Origin: Tetrahymena elliotti 4EA
Lineage: Eukaryota; Ciliophora; Oligohymenophorea; Hymenostomatida; Tetrahymenidae
Direction of reading: 5' to 3'
Assembly (NCBI GenBank): GCA_000231825.2
Contig: JH720317.1
Coordinates: forward strand, 437,161-501,160
DNA length: 64,000 nt
Shown here: one piece after another, positions 37,480 through 50,557 of the stretch
Numbering within the stretch: position 1 is the stretch's first letter
How the letters are laid out: each line of letters begins with the position of its first letter
The notes under the pieces: generated by a model
Databases searched by the model: none
The model's input: the letters and a program-made list of their open reading frames with translations, nothing else
What the model was told of the DNA's origin: nothing
Made by a program: the position numbers and the translations under genes

Positions 37480-39245
37480 TCAAATCTGATCTGTTGTTGC
37501 TGAATTAAATAACTATACGTTTTAATCTATGCCTTGCTTGCCATTTTTATCTAATTAATTATTTTAATTTTAAAGAGTGTGATGCTAATGGTGATGATTG
37601 TGATTCTTGTGTTTATTTTCATGACCTGAGAGCTTATTGTAGCCTTAATGATCTTAATCATCTTTTTCTAGCAATTATAAACTAAATTCTTAAGTTATAC
37701 TGCTGCTCGATCCATATTTAGCTTTAAATGAAATTAAAATTAGATTAAAATAATATATTTTGATGATTATTTACTTTTCTTAAAAAGAATCTAATTATAT
37801 ATGAGACTACCAACTACAATTAAAAGAAAACCTACTGTCTATTAATAATATTGTTAATTACTTTATATTTAATTTAAAATAAAAACTTACTTATAACATT
37901 ATTCCAAAAGGATTAAAACTTTCCCATTATTAATCTGAAAATATAGAAATAAGTATTCCAACTATCCAAACAACCAAGCATCTAGACACATCAATAAGGG
38001 ATCTAAATATTTTCAATTTATTTTTTTAATAAATGTTTATTTATTAAAAAGTTTACCTAACCATGGCAGAAAGATTTTTAGTAACAGTAACAGCTGAATA
38101 AGCATAAAAGCCTATAGTAATGAGTACAGTGAGTTGAGATATCAACAAATAAGCTGTAAAATAATAATTAAGAGTAAGTTAATTAAATCTTATCTTTGAT
38201 AAATAAAGATTAATTTTATGATATAAGTTTTCATGTGATTTTAACCACTCAAATTTGTTTTAATTTTATCTAATTTTTATGTTTGAAAATGAGGTCAAGA
38301 ATGATGAATTACAATTTAAACTTAGCTAATTGAAAAAGACAGATACTGATTCAATTGTTCCTTAAGTAGAACTGCTATCTTAATAGACACAGAATCTTCC
38401 AGTGCAAGGAATCAAGCTTAACACAATCAAGAATCCTAGATAATATATTATTCCCCATACACCCTCAAATGCTACTAGATCGATAGGCTTAATGTTTTTA
38501 TGAGTTTATATAATTTTCTCTTCTTAAATGAAAAGCATTCCATTAGCAAAAAGAGAAACAATAATTAGAATATATCCAATTATTTAATCATTATTATCAG
38601 ATGTATCTCCTATATTTTATTTTATTCCAAAAGCTAAATTTGCTCCACCAACTATAACTATTCCTAAAAGCACAACAAATAAACCAACTAAATTTAGAAC
38701 ATTTAATTTTCTTTTCAACACAGTAACAGAGAGTATAGCTGTAACAATAATAACTCCTCCTCTTAAGATCTAATAGACAGAAGGAGATATCAGTGTTAAA
38801 GAAGAATACTGCAAAGTCATTGCTATACCATCCAAAATAGCTGGATACAAAGCAAATAATGGGAGCTTTGATGATTTTTAATGATTCTAATGATTAGATA
38901 TTTGCTTTGTTTCTTAAACATTATTCTCTCCTTTTTTAAATCTAAGAGCATAGAAAATATAGCAAAATGATTCACCAAGAAAGTAGCAAAAGGTCTTTTT
39001 TTATAAATAGAAAAATTAGCTATCAAAAGCTATTCTTTTTTTTATAATTTACTTAAATAAATGGATGGAAATACTTTTGACCTTCTATGACTTATTTATT
39101 CTAAAATGAGCTTGCTATATCCAAATTAATAACAAACGTTAATATATGAAGATAGAATTACTGCTTATATGTATAAAGCATTACCTATTGTTAGAATGGT
39201 TCCTCCTATAAGCATTCCAATAGGAGTTAAATACTTGACAATCAT
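37480..39245 (-). CDS. SLC35F6: SLC35F6-like drug/metabolite-superfamily transporter
   Basis: Seven exons, 432 residues: 39245-39185, 39114-39053, 38994-38313, 38153-38057, 38002-37887, 37813-37775 and 37721-37480, summing to 433 codons in phase. The protein follows human SLC35F6 over most of its length. FHPFIQTFCYFLGES matches the family HPFLQ..GMFLGE segment, ILRGGVIIVTAILSV matches the MLRGSVIIFTGLLSV signature, and GIVIVGGA and LVAFEGVWG follow. GIMLQVIGSLIYN aligns without gaps to the last helix and fixes the donor at 37886, which has the unusual form GTTTTT. About ten membrane helices are expected, with a His-rich tail (NHNHHHQHH) in place of the human tail. Mammalian members sit in lysosomal or mitochondrial membranes; the substrate is unknown. 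Confidence 0.88.
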
Positions 39246-40380
39246 TTGATATTTAATAATAAATGCACTAAATTGATCAATTTTTACAAATTTAATATAA
39301 CAAAATAGTAAATCTTTATTATCTTTTTTGATGGAATTTAAGTATTAAAGTAAATAACAAAAGCTATTAAATTATTTAGATAAATAAATAATTTCATTTC
39401 TTATGTTTTGATCAAAAATAAAAAAAATAAAAATCAATACAAAATCGATATTTGTTGATATAAATTTTTTGATGAAATTACATTTTTTATACACTTTTTT
39501 GATACCAAATTAATTTTAGGTTTGTTATCAATTATTTTTATCTTAATTTTTAGACTGAAATTATTTTTTCTTTTAATATTTTTTAAAAAATCTCTTCTTG
39601 TTCAGCAAAAATGTTACTATGAAGAAATCAAAAAGAAAATTTAATGACTTTTTTAAATTAAGAATTAAATAAAATAAAAATTTAATTTTAAATCCTACTT
39701 AGTCTTTTTTTTTGAAAATTTTTAAGCATTCATATAAATCAATTGATTTTTTAGTATATTTCACGTGAAATATATTTCAGGCTATTTAGAAAGGTATTTA
39801 TATAATGTAATATTGAACCATAGAATAAATACAATATTTTGATTTGTAATTAACTTTTTCAGAAAATCTATGCTATTTAATTTTTAGTGGCTCACCAAAA
39901 AGCAAATAAATAATGAATATGAAGGTTTATCCAAATTAATTTTGTATTTATTGCAAATTAAATTAAATCATTTGATAATTTGTTTGGAATAGTTTACATT
40001 TTATTCTAAAGATCCTAATTTTTATTTTTTAGCTTTCAAAGATTGAAAGAATGACTTAGTTTTTTTTGAACTCTTTAATGAAATATTGAAGACTTTATAA
40101 AATTTTGTTTATAATATAATATTTAACAAATGAATAATTAAAATAGATAGGTAATTACTCATTTTAAGAAAGTCTATTAAGATCAACATGATTTTGTTTC
40201 GAAGTGATTCAGGCAAAAACAAAAAATCAGTGTAATTAGAATAAATTTTGGTTGAGAAACTGAATTTGTTTAATTATTGGATTAAAATCAAATAAATCTT
40301 TTAATAATAACTAAACTAAAATTCACCAATATATCTCGAAAAAAAGTTAATTATTTCTATCATATCCTCAGGCTTCTAAA
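39246..40380. other. Divergent promoter region
   Basis: About 1.1 kb between the divergent starts of the SLC35F6-like and BAR genes. AT-rich and noncoding. Its one distinctive element is the 20-bp perfect palindrome at 39755-39774. Confidence 0.5.
39755..39774. promoter_or_regulatory. 20-bp perfect palindrome with CACGTG core
   Basis: The centre is TTTCACGTGAAA, extended by TATA on each side, so that 20 bp read identically on both strands. CACGTG is the E-box bound by bHLH proteins. The site lies about 510 bp upstream of one gene and 610 bp upstream of the other. A regulatory dimer site is plausible but unproven. Confidence 0.45.
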
Positions 40381-42690
40381 ATGAGTACTTAATTGTAAAA
40401 ATAATTTAATTATGATGAAGGAATGAAAGAGCTAACTAATATAAATGATGTTATTTAGAAGGTGTAAAAAGGAGTTTAATAAGTCACTTCTGCTTTAGAA
40501 TGTATTTCATTTTAAACAAGCATATTTGCTTTCATTTTAATTCATAATCATTTTTAATTTAATCATAGAGTTTGGAGCCTATAATGTGCTTCTTTCAAAT
40601 GAGTTGCCTAAACTTTATGATAAAAATAGTATTTTTAAGAATGTAATTATGTAGTTCTCAGACATTTTTGCTAGAATTAATGTGATTATGAACCACTCTG
40701 TAATTAAATTTATTCTATACTAAATCCAGAACTTGATCATTTTTTCTATAATTAGAATGATAAGATTAAATCATGTAAGATTTATTTCTCAGATTGGCAA
40801 CAGCATTTCGATAAAGCCAAAGTAATAAATCTAAAATGAATATTTGAATAAAAACATATTAATTGATTATTAGAAAATAAAAAACGCTCATGATTAGGCA
40901 AAGAAGAAGTATGATCATTATGAATAAAAGGTAGAAAAATTAAGAAAAAAGCAGAAAGAACTAGCTTCAAAAAACAAAGAAACATTAAAAGATAAGCAAA
41001 AATTAGAGAGAGTAATTATAATTAATTACTCGAATATTTATTACTATAATATATCCTCTTTTTATAAAAAAGAATGAAATTAAATTATAAAACTCTTAAA
41101 GTTAATACAAAATCTCATCTGAAGAGTCATTAAATCAAATCTAAGATGTTTATATTACTCGTTTTGATAACCTCCACAATTTTGTTACAGGAGTAAATTT
41201 ATAATTTAAATATAAATAAATAAAGCTATTTATTTCTAATAAAAAGTACATGACTTCTATTAAGGAAATGAGCGCCAAGCTTGATGATAAATTAAGTGAG
41301 GTACACAACCCTAAAGCTTCTTTTGATAAATGCAGATAAGAAGTAATCAATTATTATTTATAAAAAACAAAAAGTAAAAATAGGCCATGATCCTTCTATT
41401 TCTAAAAATGTTAAACAATTTAGTAAAGTGACAACTTTTTTTCAAATCTAGATAATTAAAATTTAAAATATAAAAGCTAAAATATAAAGCTTTCTCATAG
41501 AAAAAAAATGAATTTTTAGAAATTTATTAAAAAAATATAAAAGATTAAAAAATTTTGTTAAAAAAGTATTTAAAAAATAATTAAAATAAAAGAAAGTATT
41601 GATATTAAACAAAAGATAATTTTATGAAGTTTTTAGTAAATCAATAAAATAAAAATAAATTAAAAGCTCCTCAGATAAAAATAAGATCAAAGAATAAAAA
41701 AAGCAATAGATTAAGACATGATACTTATATAAAAAGCTACTGAAAATGAAAAATAAAAAAATTTGCCTCCTCCAATACCTGTAAATACAAAAATTTAGAT
41801 GATGAATTAAGAAATATTTATTGTTTATTAATTATTTAGGAAGTTTCTTATAGAAGAAAGTCAATACACTTAGAAATGAATTAAGGCGAATAGAAAGGCC
41901 CAGATTAAAATTAAAACATATAAAATCAAACTCATAATGAATATAATTATCCTTAAGATGAGCCTATTTATGGTTTAGAATATGTAACAAACAATAATGG
42001 GTTAGATAATGGATTAACTACTTCCAATCTAAATAAGTAAACTAGTCAAAATAATGATTACCGTTACCATGATAATACTAATACAGAGTGCCAGAGCACT
42101 AACCATTAAAATTATAGCAGTAGTTAATACAACTAAAGCTAATACAGCTCAAATATACATTAAAACTAGAGTAGCAACTATTATTCAAGCATGTCAAACA
42201 AAAGATTCTCTGAAAGCAAAAACAATACTTAAAGCTTTAACTACGATTAGTAATATAAGATGAAATCAGCAACTCTATATGCTAACAATTGTAAATTATT
42301 TTTTGTTTTGAAAATAAAATCTGAGCTTTTATTTAATTAGCAAATTACTATGGAGATAATAATCACAGTAACAATTTTGAACAGGTAAAATCATAAAGAG
42401 TATTTTATAAATTTAATGTGAAAATTATTATAGGAATATAGGTTTAGGAATGATTCATAAAATAATATGAATGGGTTATCAAATTTGAATATGTAGCACT
42501 CTGTAAGCACAGGAGCCTAACCATCTTATTATGGCTATCAATCAAATTAATAGAATAATACTTATTCAAATAACTAACAATACAAACACTAGAAGTCTGC
42601 TGATCCTTTTGTAATTTTGACAAACAATTTATTCTAAATTAATTTTATATTTTATTAATAAAATTTAAAAAGGATTTGCTAGATGATTGA
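40381..42690 (+). CDS. BAR-domain membrane-curvature protein with Asn/Gln-rich tail
   Basis: Eleven exons, 491 residues: 40381-40501, 40569-40699, 40756-40821, 40874-41011, 41073-41192, 41247-41342, 41667-41780, 41840-42290, 42341-42384, 42434-42610 and 42673-42690, all in phase. Residues about 1-240 form a BAR domain: VQKGVQQVTSALEQFGAYN, SDIFARINVIMN, and the diagnostic stretch AKKKYDHYEQKVEKLRKKQ. A helical extension ends in a proline motif (NLPPPIP). The C-terminal half is Asn/Gln/Tyr/Ser-rich and disordered, closing with KSADPFDLLDD, which carries DPF- and DLL-like adaptor-binding short motifs. It should bind curved membrane as a dimer and may act in endocytosis. Exon 7 (41667-41780) was placed by phase and coiled-coil continuity; the other joins are firmer. 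Confidence 0.85.
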
Positions 42691-44236
42691 AATTATCAAT
42701 TTATTGTTTCTAGATACATCTAAATTTATTTATTATTGCTGAATCCTAATTTTACAGTATTAAATTATTTCAAATAACTAATGTTATTTTCATATTATAA
42801 TATGTATTTGTTTATAGCAAAAATCAAAAATCAAGTATTTTTATATTTTAAAATAGTTAAAAAGTCAATTTAAACACTAATTTCTTATGGTATCTAATTT
42901 ATTTTGGCAGATGAATATTATTCTAATTATCAAATTTGAAATTTATTTTATTAGACAATTCTTTTGTTTAAATTATGCTATTTGATTTCTTAATGGCTTA
43001 AGTACAAACTATTGGCACTTAAGGCAATTAACTAATAAATATACAAAAATAAAAGAAATAAATGCTTTATTTATTCAGTTTAATTATAAAGGATAAAAAA
43101 ATAAATATTTAATAATGATTGAAAAATATTTAATCAAAAATAAAATAAATTAACCTAATTTAAACTGAAAAGAAGAAAATTGATAGTACACTTTTTCTAA
43201 ACATTTTTTTTGCTTTATTATTTTCAACAATAATAAAAAATTGTTTTTTCATAATTTCAACCAATTATTATTTTTTATTAGATTAAATAATAGATAGATT
43301 TGTCAAAATATTTACTTTTTTCAACAAAATTTTTTCTCAAATTTTAAGAAGTTTTTGGAGAATCTAATCAATTTTATCAGTACTTCAATAGAAAAAATAA
43401 AAGATTTAAAAAATATTTTATTCATGTTAATGGCATTTCAAATTAAATTAAAATATTGTTGAATGTTCTAGTCTTATTTAATTTGGATTTTGAAATTAAA
43501 GAAAGAAGAATTTATTTAGGTTGTAGCATTTTGAGAATGTAGAATAAGTTATAAATACTCTGCAATATAAATATACAATAAATTGCTGTTTAAAAAGAAT
43601 TATATAGTTAATAGGAAATAATTGAATTAATTTTGGTTTAGATTAGAAGTAGTATATATAAAGTATTTATTTAAAATTGTTTTCTCAATATTAATTGCCT
43701 TTTTAAGCCTATATTTCTTCATTATCATTGTTGATTATTATCTACATTTTGATATGGTACATGTTTTATTTATTTTCAACAGTTTTTATATAGGCTAGTC
43801 TCAGTTAGCTAGTCAGTCAGACAAGTCTTTCTTTCTAAAATCAATTAAGCTTGCAATTAACATTTTTTATTTATTTATTTTTATTATAAAATGAGATGGT
43901 TGGTTGGTTTGAAGAGACTTTGAGATTTATAAGATTTATAAAAACAAAAGTTTTATATTTTTATAAAGATTTAGTTGCTGCAAGCAAAATATTTAGAAGT
44001 CATTTAATTATTAGTTACTATAAATGATAGGAAGTGCTTCTTTTTTGATATTACAGAGAATTTTTTTATAGGAAGAGCTATGAGACTTTGTATAATTTAA
44101 AAAGGAATTATTATATTTTTGTTAAATGTAGAGGATTAAATGAGGTTATATATTATTTGAATAAGTTAAGTTTTTGTAAAGTTCAATCAATCATTCATTT
44201 AATTAAATCAAAAATGTTGTTTTTTTTATCAATCAA
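42691..44236. other. Convergent AT-rich spacer
   Basis: About 1.55 kb between the ends of the BAR gene and the hydrolase gene. No coding frame. A short run of overlapping TAGTCAG/CAGTTAG-like words occurs near 43795-43825. Confidence 0.4.
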
Positions 44237-47200
44237 TCAGACAAGGTTTATTCTGCTAGCTCCCAATTATTGAAAGAAATAAACAAGTGCTAAACAACGA
44301 GCTTTTTAGTAAATTCCAGATATGAATTTACCATTTTATTTAAGGATCATAAAGACAAAGAAAAGAATAATAAAACCAAATTTGATATAATCTTGTTTGC
44401 TCAAAGGCAATTTGCAGCCATACTTGAGGTTGCTAAACATTTCATCATCTATTTTTTATGGTAATAATATTTAGTAAATGGAAATGGAGTTTATTAAACA
44501 AATATTTATTTAGTTTGAATGAAAAAGTATTTACTTAAAAGAGTATTATTATTTGAGGCAAGGCGCTTGTTGAGCCAATTATTAATTAAGTCATGGATTT
44601 CATTCATGCTAGAATCCAATTAAGGTTGATGGAAACCACCTTCTATCAAGTGATGTTACTTGACTGTGGAAGAGACTGTATTGAAAAGCTGAAGAGAGTT
44701 TTAGTATTTGCTTACAACATCTTCCTTTCCATGAATCACAAAAATAGGAACTGTAATTTTAGAAGCATTTTTCTAAACAAATTCACTCATTTCAATTAGA
44801 GAGATTGCCATTCTAAGTCTTTATAAAACAGATTTAGTTAAAGAATAAAAATGATAAAATTAATTACGTTAAGTGAGGAGAAATGTGTTCGTCTTTAATC
44901 ATTTTCTTAATGTGGTAGCTATTTTTACAGAGAGCGCTCAAGTTGATCTTACTGTTGATAAGAAGATCCTATATATATTATGAAAATAATAAATTATTAA
45001 CTATATCATCAAATACGTCAATTAAAATATAAGCATGCGTAAATAGGAGATGATGTAAGAGTTATTTCTTTATTCATCTAAATATGTATGTATGTATGTA
45101 ACTTTCTACTTAATGTAAGATAAAATTTAAAGTGAGCTTCCTTCCTTATTCATCTTCTAAATATTTAAATGACTCCAAATAAAATCAGAATTCTAATTTA
45201 TTTATTTATTATTTTTTTTCACTCTTTACATTAATCTCCAATTTGCATCTTTATTTTTTTCATTTATATCTTGTTCTATTTTAAATAAAAGTTAATTGAT
45301 TTTTTACCTCATAAAACATCAGCAAAATCCTAGCTAAAAATTTCTTGTTCTAAGTCATACCAAAATACTTGGGTACTTTTAAGAAAGCGTTAAGAGAAAC
45401 GAGCCCTGCTATTTGGATTTGAGGGTTCATAATTAAGTAAGATAGAACCCCAAGAGTTCCAGTGCTATGAGCATAAATGTAAAGTGGAATACTTTTGTCA
45501 ACAAGTTAAATTATTGCTGTTAAATCCTATTAAAATTCTTCGGTAGAGCTATTACGAGAGATACCTCCAGTATAGCCGAATCCTCTTTAATCGTACATGT
45601 GAACTTCAAAACCTTATCTAGCAAAATAATCACCAAACTATATTTTTACAAAACAATAATTTTAGACTTAGAATAAATTGAGTTGATGGCAAAATTGTTA
45701 AATTAGCTTTGTCATCAATAAAAAATTAGATTTCGTATTCAGTATCATCTCCTATATCATCACATAGATAAGTATAAAATTAATCTTAACTCTATATAGA
45801 CTTTACATCTACCTTTTTTACTTTTTTGGGTGATTGATTAAAAGTCGATGTAGAAAAAACTTTTATTAAAAGACAAAATAAAGAGCTTTCTTAACATTTC
45901 TATTTTTAATTTGCATGAATAATTTTGTTATTTTTTATTCACTAAAAATAATTTAAGTATTCATTCATTATTCATCTAACAATTTATAATATTCGTGCTT
46001 AATACTTCATCATTTCATTCTTAATTTAAATTAGATATTTAAGTTAATAAAATATTTATTTTTTTTTAAGACAAAACTTAAAAATTATTTCTAAAAACTG
46101 TTGGTTAAGATAAAATACTTATTTATTTTAAATGTAATTAAATCACTTATTTTTAATCTTATTTTACTCCTTAAAAGTGTATTTTTCTCAATCCAAAATG
46201 AGTAATTTGTAAGTTCTTAATGAATGTAAATATAATTCAAAGGATGAAAATTCAATTCATTCATTTTAACTGATCATTAAATTAAGCATTGAAAATTGAA
46301 TGAGAAATTTCTCAATACAAATTAATTGACTTTAATTTAATTTAATATAGTTTGCTTTTTACGCTGATTGAATTTTGAAAGATTTCTTTCTATGTTTTGT
46401 TTTATTTTGTTTGCTTGATTAGGTATTCTTTATCCAAAAATATAATTAAATCACCTTTTTTTTAAGTTGTAAATCTATTGAAAGGAAGGAATAGGTTATT
46501 TCATCAATAAATTTCCTTATTTTTTTATACTGTATTTATTTGTATTGATTATCTTCAAAATACTTGGAATCAATAGAAAGTTTATTTTCTTTTATTTGAA
46601 TACTTGTTTTCTTCTTCTGTGGATAAAAATTACTTTTAGTGATAATTTATGTTGTTATCATATGCTTTAGGAGCATTATCACCCTTAAAATTTATTAAAA
46701 TACTTCTGTGATGAAGGAGGAAGCGATTACTTTTAATGATGCTAAATTTTATACTAGTAGAAGTTGAAAATTAAATTTCTATAATAATTACATTGATGTA
46801 AAGACCAGAGTGCTCACAAAATCCGTGGATAACTAAAATACTGGCCTTTGGTTTGGCTACTGTAGGATAGAAATGAGTGTAATATAATTTAATCCCTGTA
46901 TCTTTAGTCTAAACGAATTTTCTTTCAATTGCATAATCAGCACCTGTATTGACAATTTTACCCAAAAATTTAGTGGAGTCTTCTGCAAATTGCAAGTTCA
47001 AGTCTTGATCAAAGAATTTTTGGATTGGGTTGATTGTTTAATATTACATATTCTTTCTCTAAAAGTTAGTATTTGTTTATGTGCTTTATATCAAAATAGG
47101 AGTTTAAATAGACTAACTTTAAGGTGTTGATGAAGAAGAATCTGTTGAGGCATTTGAAGCCTTACGCTGGGTATTGAGAGAATCTTGCATATTAGATGCT

Positions 47201-47406
47201 AAAAATTCACTCATAGCTTATGAATTAAATTGGCCTTTTTTCATTAATTAGTGAGGAGCGAAATATACTTAATCGTTACTCTTAACATTATTGCTGACAA
47301 TAAAGATCTTATTATTTGGAGATGTTTTCGCTTGATTTGGTAATATCTTGTTGGATTTCAACATAGAATTATTATCCTTTTATATGACAATTGCAGTTTA
47401 AGACAT
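44237..47406 (-). CDS. Monoacylglycerol-lipase-like alpha/beta hydrolase with C-terminal membrane helix
   Basis: Five exons, 513 residues: 47406-46792, 45637-45308, 44968-44868, 44818-44535 and 44448-44237, in phase. Residues 1-165 are a polar Gln/Asn/Ser region without homology that I know. The hydrolase domain follows: HGFCEHSGLY (oxyanion strand), FEVHMYDQRGFGYTGG, nucleophile elbow AHSTG (Ser263), HGKEDVV (Asp382) and GGFHQP (His412), so the Ser-Asp-His triad is complete. The first residue of the usual G-x-S-x-G is Ala. The order matches monoacylglycerol lipases and S33-type hydrolases, whose substrate is a lipid monoester. After the domain, YIKFGFIILFFVFMIL is a likely C-terminal membrane anchor. 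Intron 1 (45638-46791) is about 1.15 kb, far longer than the others here. The ungapped match across its junction to family sequence supports the splice. Confidence 0.85.
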
Positions 47407-50400
47407 AATGTGACACTATTTAGTATTTGAGTTGATGAATGAATTAAATAAGTAGAGTTAAGCTATTGTTTGATGTGTTGCTTTTTTTAGTTTACCTGTT
47501 TCTTAATATATTGACAAATTTCTTGTTTATTAATTATATTATATGCTTCTCTTGTCTTTACTTATATATGTTTTTTAATTCATTCATTTCCATGTATATT
47601 TTTACTCAAATAAATGTGAAATTTGCATGCAATATACAAGGAAACCTTCATTAATTCATTCATATTAAATTTCAATTAATCATTCATATAGAGGACATTC
47701 ATTTATTTCTATTGATTCATTGGGCCATTCTTTTTTTTTCAATACTAATGATTTCCGTATTTAAATTAAAAATTTACGGGCACTCTGCTAACAATTTTTC
47801 ATTCATTTTAACATAAAATAAAAAAAAATCCAATTAAACAGACAATTTTTAATTTTTGTTTTTTTGTCTTTTTTTAGTTAATTGTTAAATTTTGCTTTAT
47901 TTTAGATTGATTTTGTGATAATTTGATTTTCTTTGTTATTACTTTGATTTATTCATTTTCTTTTTAAATTTCACATTCAATTTCATATTCACCTCTATAT
48001 TGAATTTCTTAATTTTTTTTCTTCATTCATTTATTAATAGTAGAACCACACTTCTCATTCATTCATTCAATCTATCTATCTCTCAATATTTAATTAATTC
48101 TTCACCTTTTTTTTCCCTCTTGTGTATATATAAGTTGCGTAACTTTCGCACGTCTCTTCTGACGTCAGTCTCTTACAAAAGAATATTTAAAGTTAAATGC
48201 ATTCCCTTACACTTTTTTTAGATTATCATATGTTATTACCCAATTAATTATTTTTCCTTCTAATTTTTTACTCTATAATGCCTCATTTTTGTCCATAATT
48301 TAACTAATTTTGTGAAAGTTTTATTTTCTTTTTTTATCGCCATAACTATTCCCTTCAAAAATTTAAATTTTGTATTCTTAAACTCCAAATCAAAATTAAT
48401 CAATTCTAAAACCTCTACACATTTATATTCTTGATTTAATTTGGTAGATTCTCACTTGTCCTCATTTTTAAATTTACTGGCACAAATCAATCATTCACTT
48501 TTGACTCAGAACAAAGAAATTAACATGACATATTTCCTACTTACTATCTAATCACAAATTAAAGAGTTAAAAATTACAAAGCATAAAATTAAATAGTGAG
48601 ATTGCAAAGTAAATTTTAATGGACAAAGAAATTAGAAATATAATTCTAAAATCATACAAATAATCAATTGTCTTTCTTAATTAGCGTTGTCTTTATTTAA
48701 ATATTTAAAATCCCTCAAAAAACAAAATCACCGAATAAAAAAACTATCAAATGCGAATAATAATTTAATTTCAATCATTGATAAATATGTAAAACATTAA
48801 ATATTTTCTAACTTACAAATAAAGACAAGACAAGCCAATAAACAATAAATATAAAAAATGCTTCTGTATATGTAATCAGTTAATTTAAAAAACAAACTTA
48901 ACTTTCAAGAAGTTGAAATTCTTGAAGAAAATTCTGAATGACGTGAAGTAATTACTGATATATAATTGATTGACTATTTTAAGTGTATTTTCTATTTAAT
49001 TTATAATAAGTTAAAAGTAATTATTATCTGTCTGAGCTAAGATAATTGTCTTTGTAAACATAAATCATAAAAGTATATTTGTTAATGAGGTATTTTAAAT
49101 AAAAAATCTTTCAAATGAACTCTTTTAAATTTATTAAGCTAAATTTTAATCATGGTTAAATCTTGAAATACCTATCAGATGACCATATTTTTGCTGATAA
49201 AATTCCAAGATTATGTAAGAAGCCTTCAAAAAAATGAATAATTTCTAAGAAAGTATACCTGACTGGTTTTCTTTTGAATATAAATATTTTAATTAATTAA
49301 TAATCAACATGTCATGTAATTACATATTTAATATGAATTTGACTTATCTCTAACTTATTTAAGCTTAACTTAGAGAAAAAAAAGTAAAAATGAATGAAAG
49401 TATGAGTTTTTTATAGAAACAAATAAATTAATTATTATAACAAATATATAGGTTATATATAAGTTTGATGATGTGAAAATAATGAGCTATTAATAAATAT
49501 ATTTCTGAGGGGGAGTCATCAATAATTATATTCGGTTCCTTTCAGAAAGTTAAATATTTCAAGTATAATCTACACTAATTTAATGATTATAAAATTTTTA
49601 ATGAGAGATGATACTTTTCTTAGATTACTAAATATTTTCTGGTTATTTATTAATTATTATAGATCAAATCAGGGCAAGTAGAAAAAAGTTTCTAAAAAAA
49701 TACCACTAAAATTTAATCCTATGATCTATGATATGAAATAATAATTAGCACAGTAGTAATATAAATAATTAAAAATATATTACTATTTATAATATAATTT
49801 ATTTTATATTTTTCTATTTAAAACATATTTAAAGTAGATAGATTTACTTTTTGTCTATCTCAAAAAGCATCGATTTCAATTAATCTCTATTCTATTCATA
49901 TCACTACTACTTTCAAAGTAAAATTCTAAAAAAAACATTTCTTAATTAATAAAATAAAGTTAATACTAATAGATTAAGGAATATAAAGATAGTAATTAGA
50001 TCTAAATTAGTTCTACATAAAACTTCTTAAAATTCATTTAATTTATTGAAATCAAAAAATAATAATTAAATGAATATTAATGATAATCTAAATTAAATAA
50101 TTGATATTAATTATATCTTTAACTTTTGTTTGAAATTTAATTAATTTAAATAAATCAAAAAATAAATTGAAATCATATCTAAATTTAACTATCTATTTAT
50201 TTATTTATTCTTACACACCTAAAGCTTAAAATTTAATTTTTAAGAAACCAAAAAGGTAAAATAAAATTAATTTTCTTAAAAAATTTTGAATGAAATTAAT
50301 AAAATAAAAGTTACTTTTTGGAGCTTTTATTGTTAAAATAAAAAATTTAAAATAACTTTTACAGTTTCTAATTAAATTGATAAATTTTTAATCTTTCTTT

Positions 50401-50557
50401 ATTTTAGTTTTTAAATTCAAATTGAGTATAAAAGAAAAACTATTTTTGATTTTTATTGTAAAAATAAAATACAATTCAATTCAATAAATGCCTACAATAA
50501 TCTATATATAATATATGATTTTACACTCAATATAATTTTAAAATAATTTTAATTTGT
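47407..50557. other. Long AT-rich spacer
   Basis: About 3.1 kb with no convincing gene. A locally GC-richer island at about 48130-48170 contains the 8-bp palindrome TGACGTCA (48160-48167) and a small hairpin (ACGTC/GACGT). A 27-residue frame at 48859-48942 is too short to support. Confidence 0.4.

Noticed and set aside
37561..37720. A plus-strand frame with CDANGDDCDSC across the end of the SLC35F6-like gene
   Set aside because: It is the shadow of the minus-strand tail exon, whose phase and fit to the transporter gene are much better supported.
39755..39774. Palindrome read as a bacterial parS partition site from contaminating DNA
   Set aside because: The surroundings are plainly ciliate nuclear DNA with spliced genes on both sides; no parB-like gene or bacterial sequence is present.
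48859..48942. A 27-residue frame starting MLLYMQSVN
   Set aside because: Too short, no paralogue in the window and not distinguishable from chance in a one-stop genetic code.
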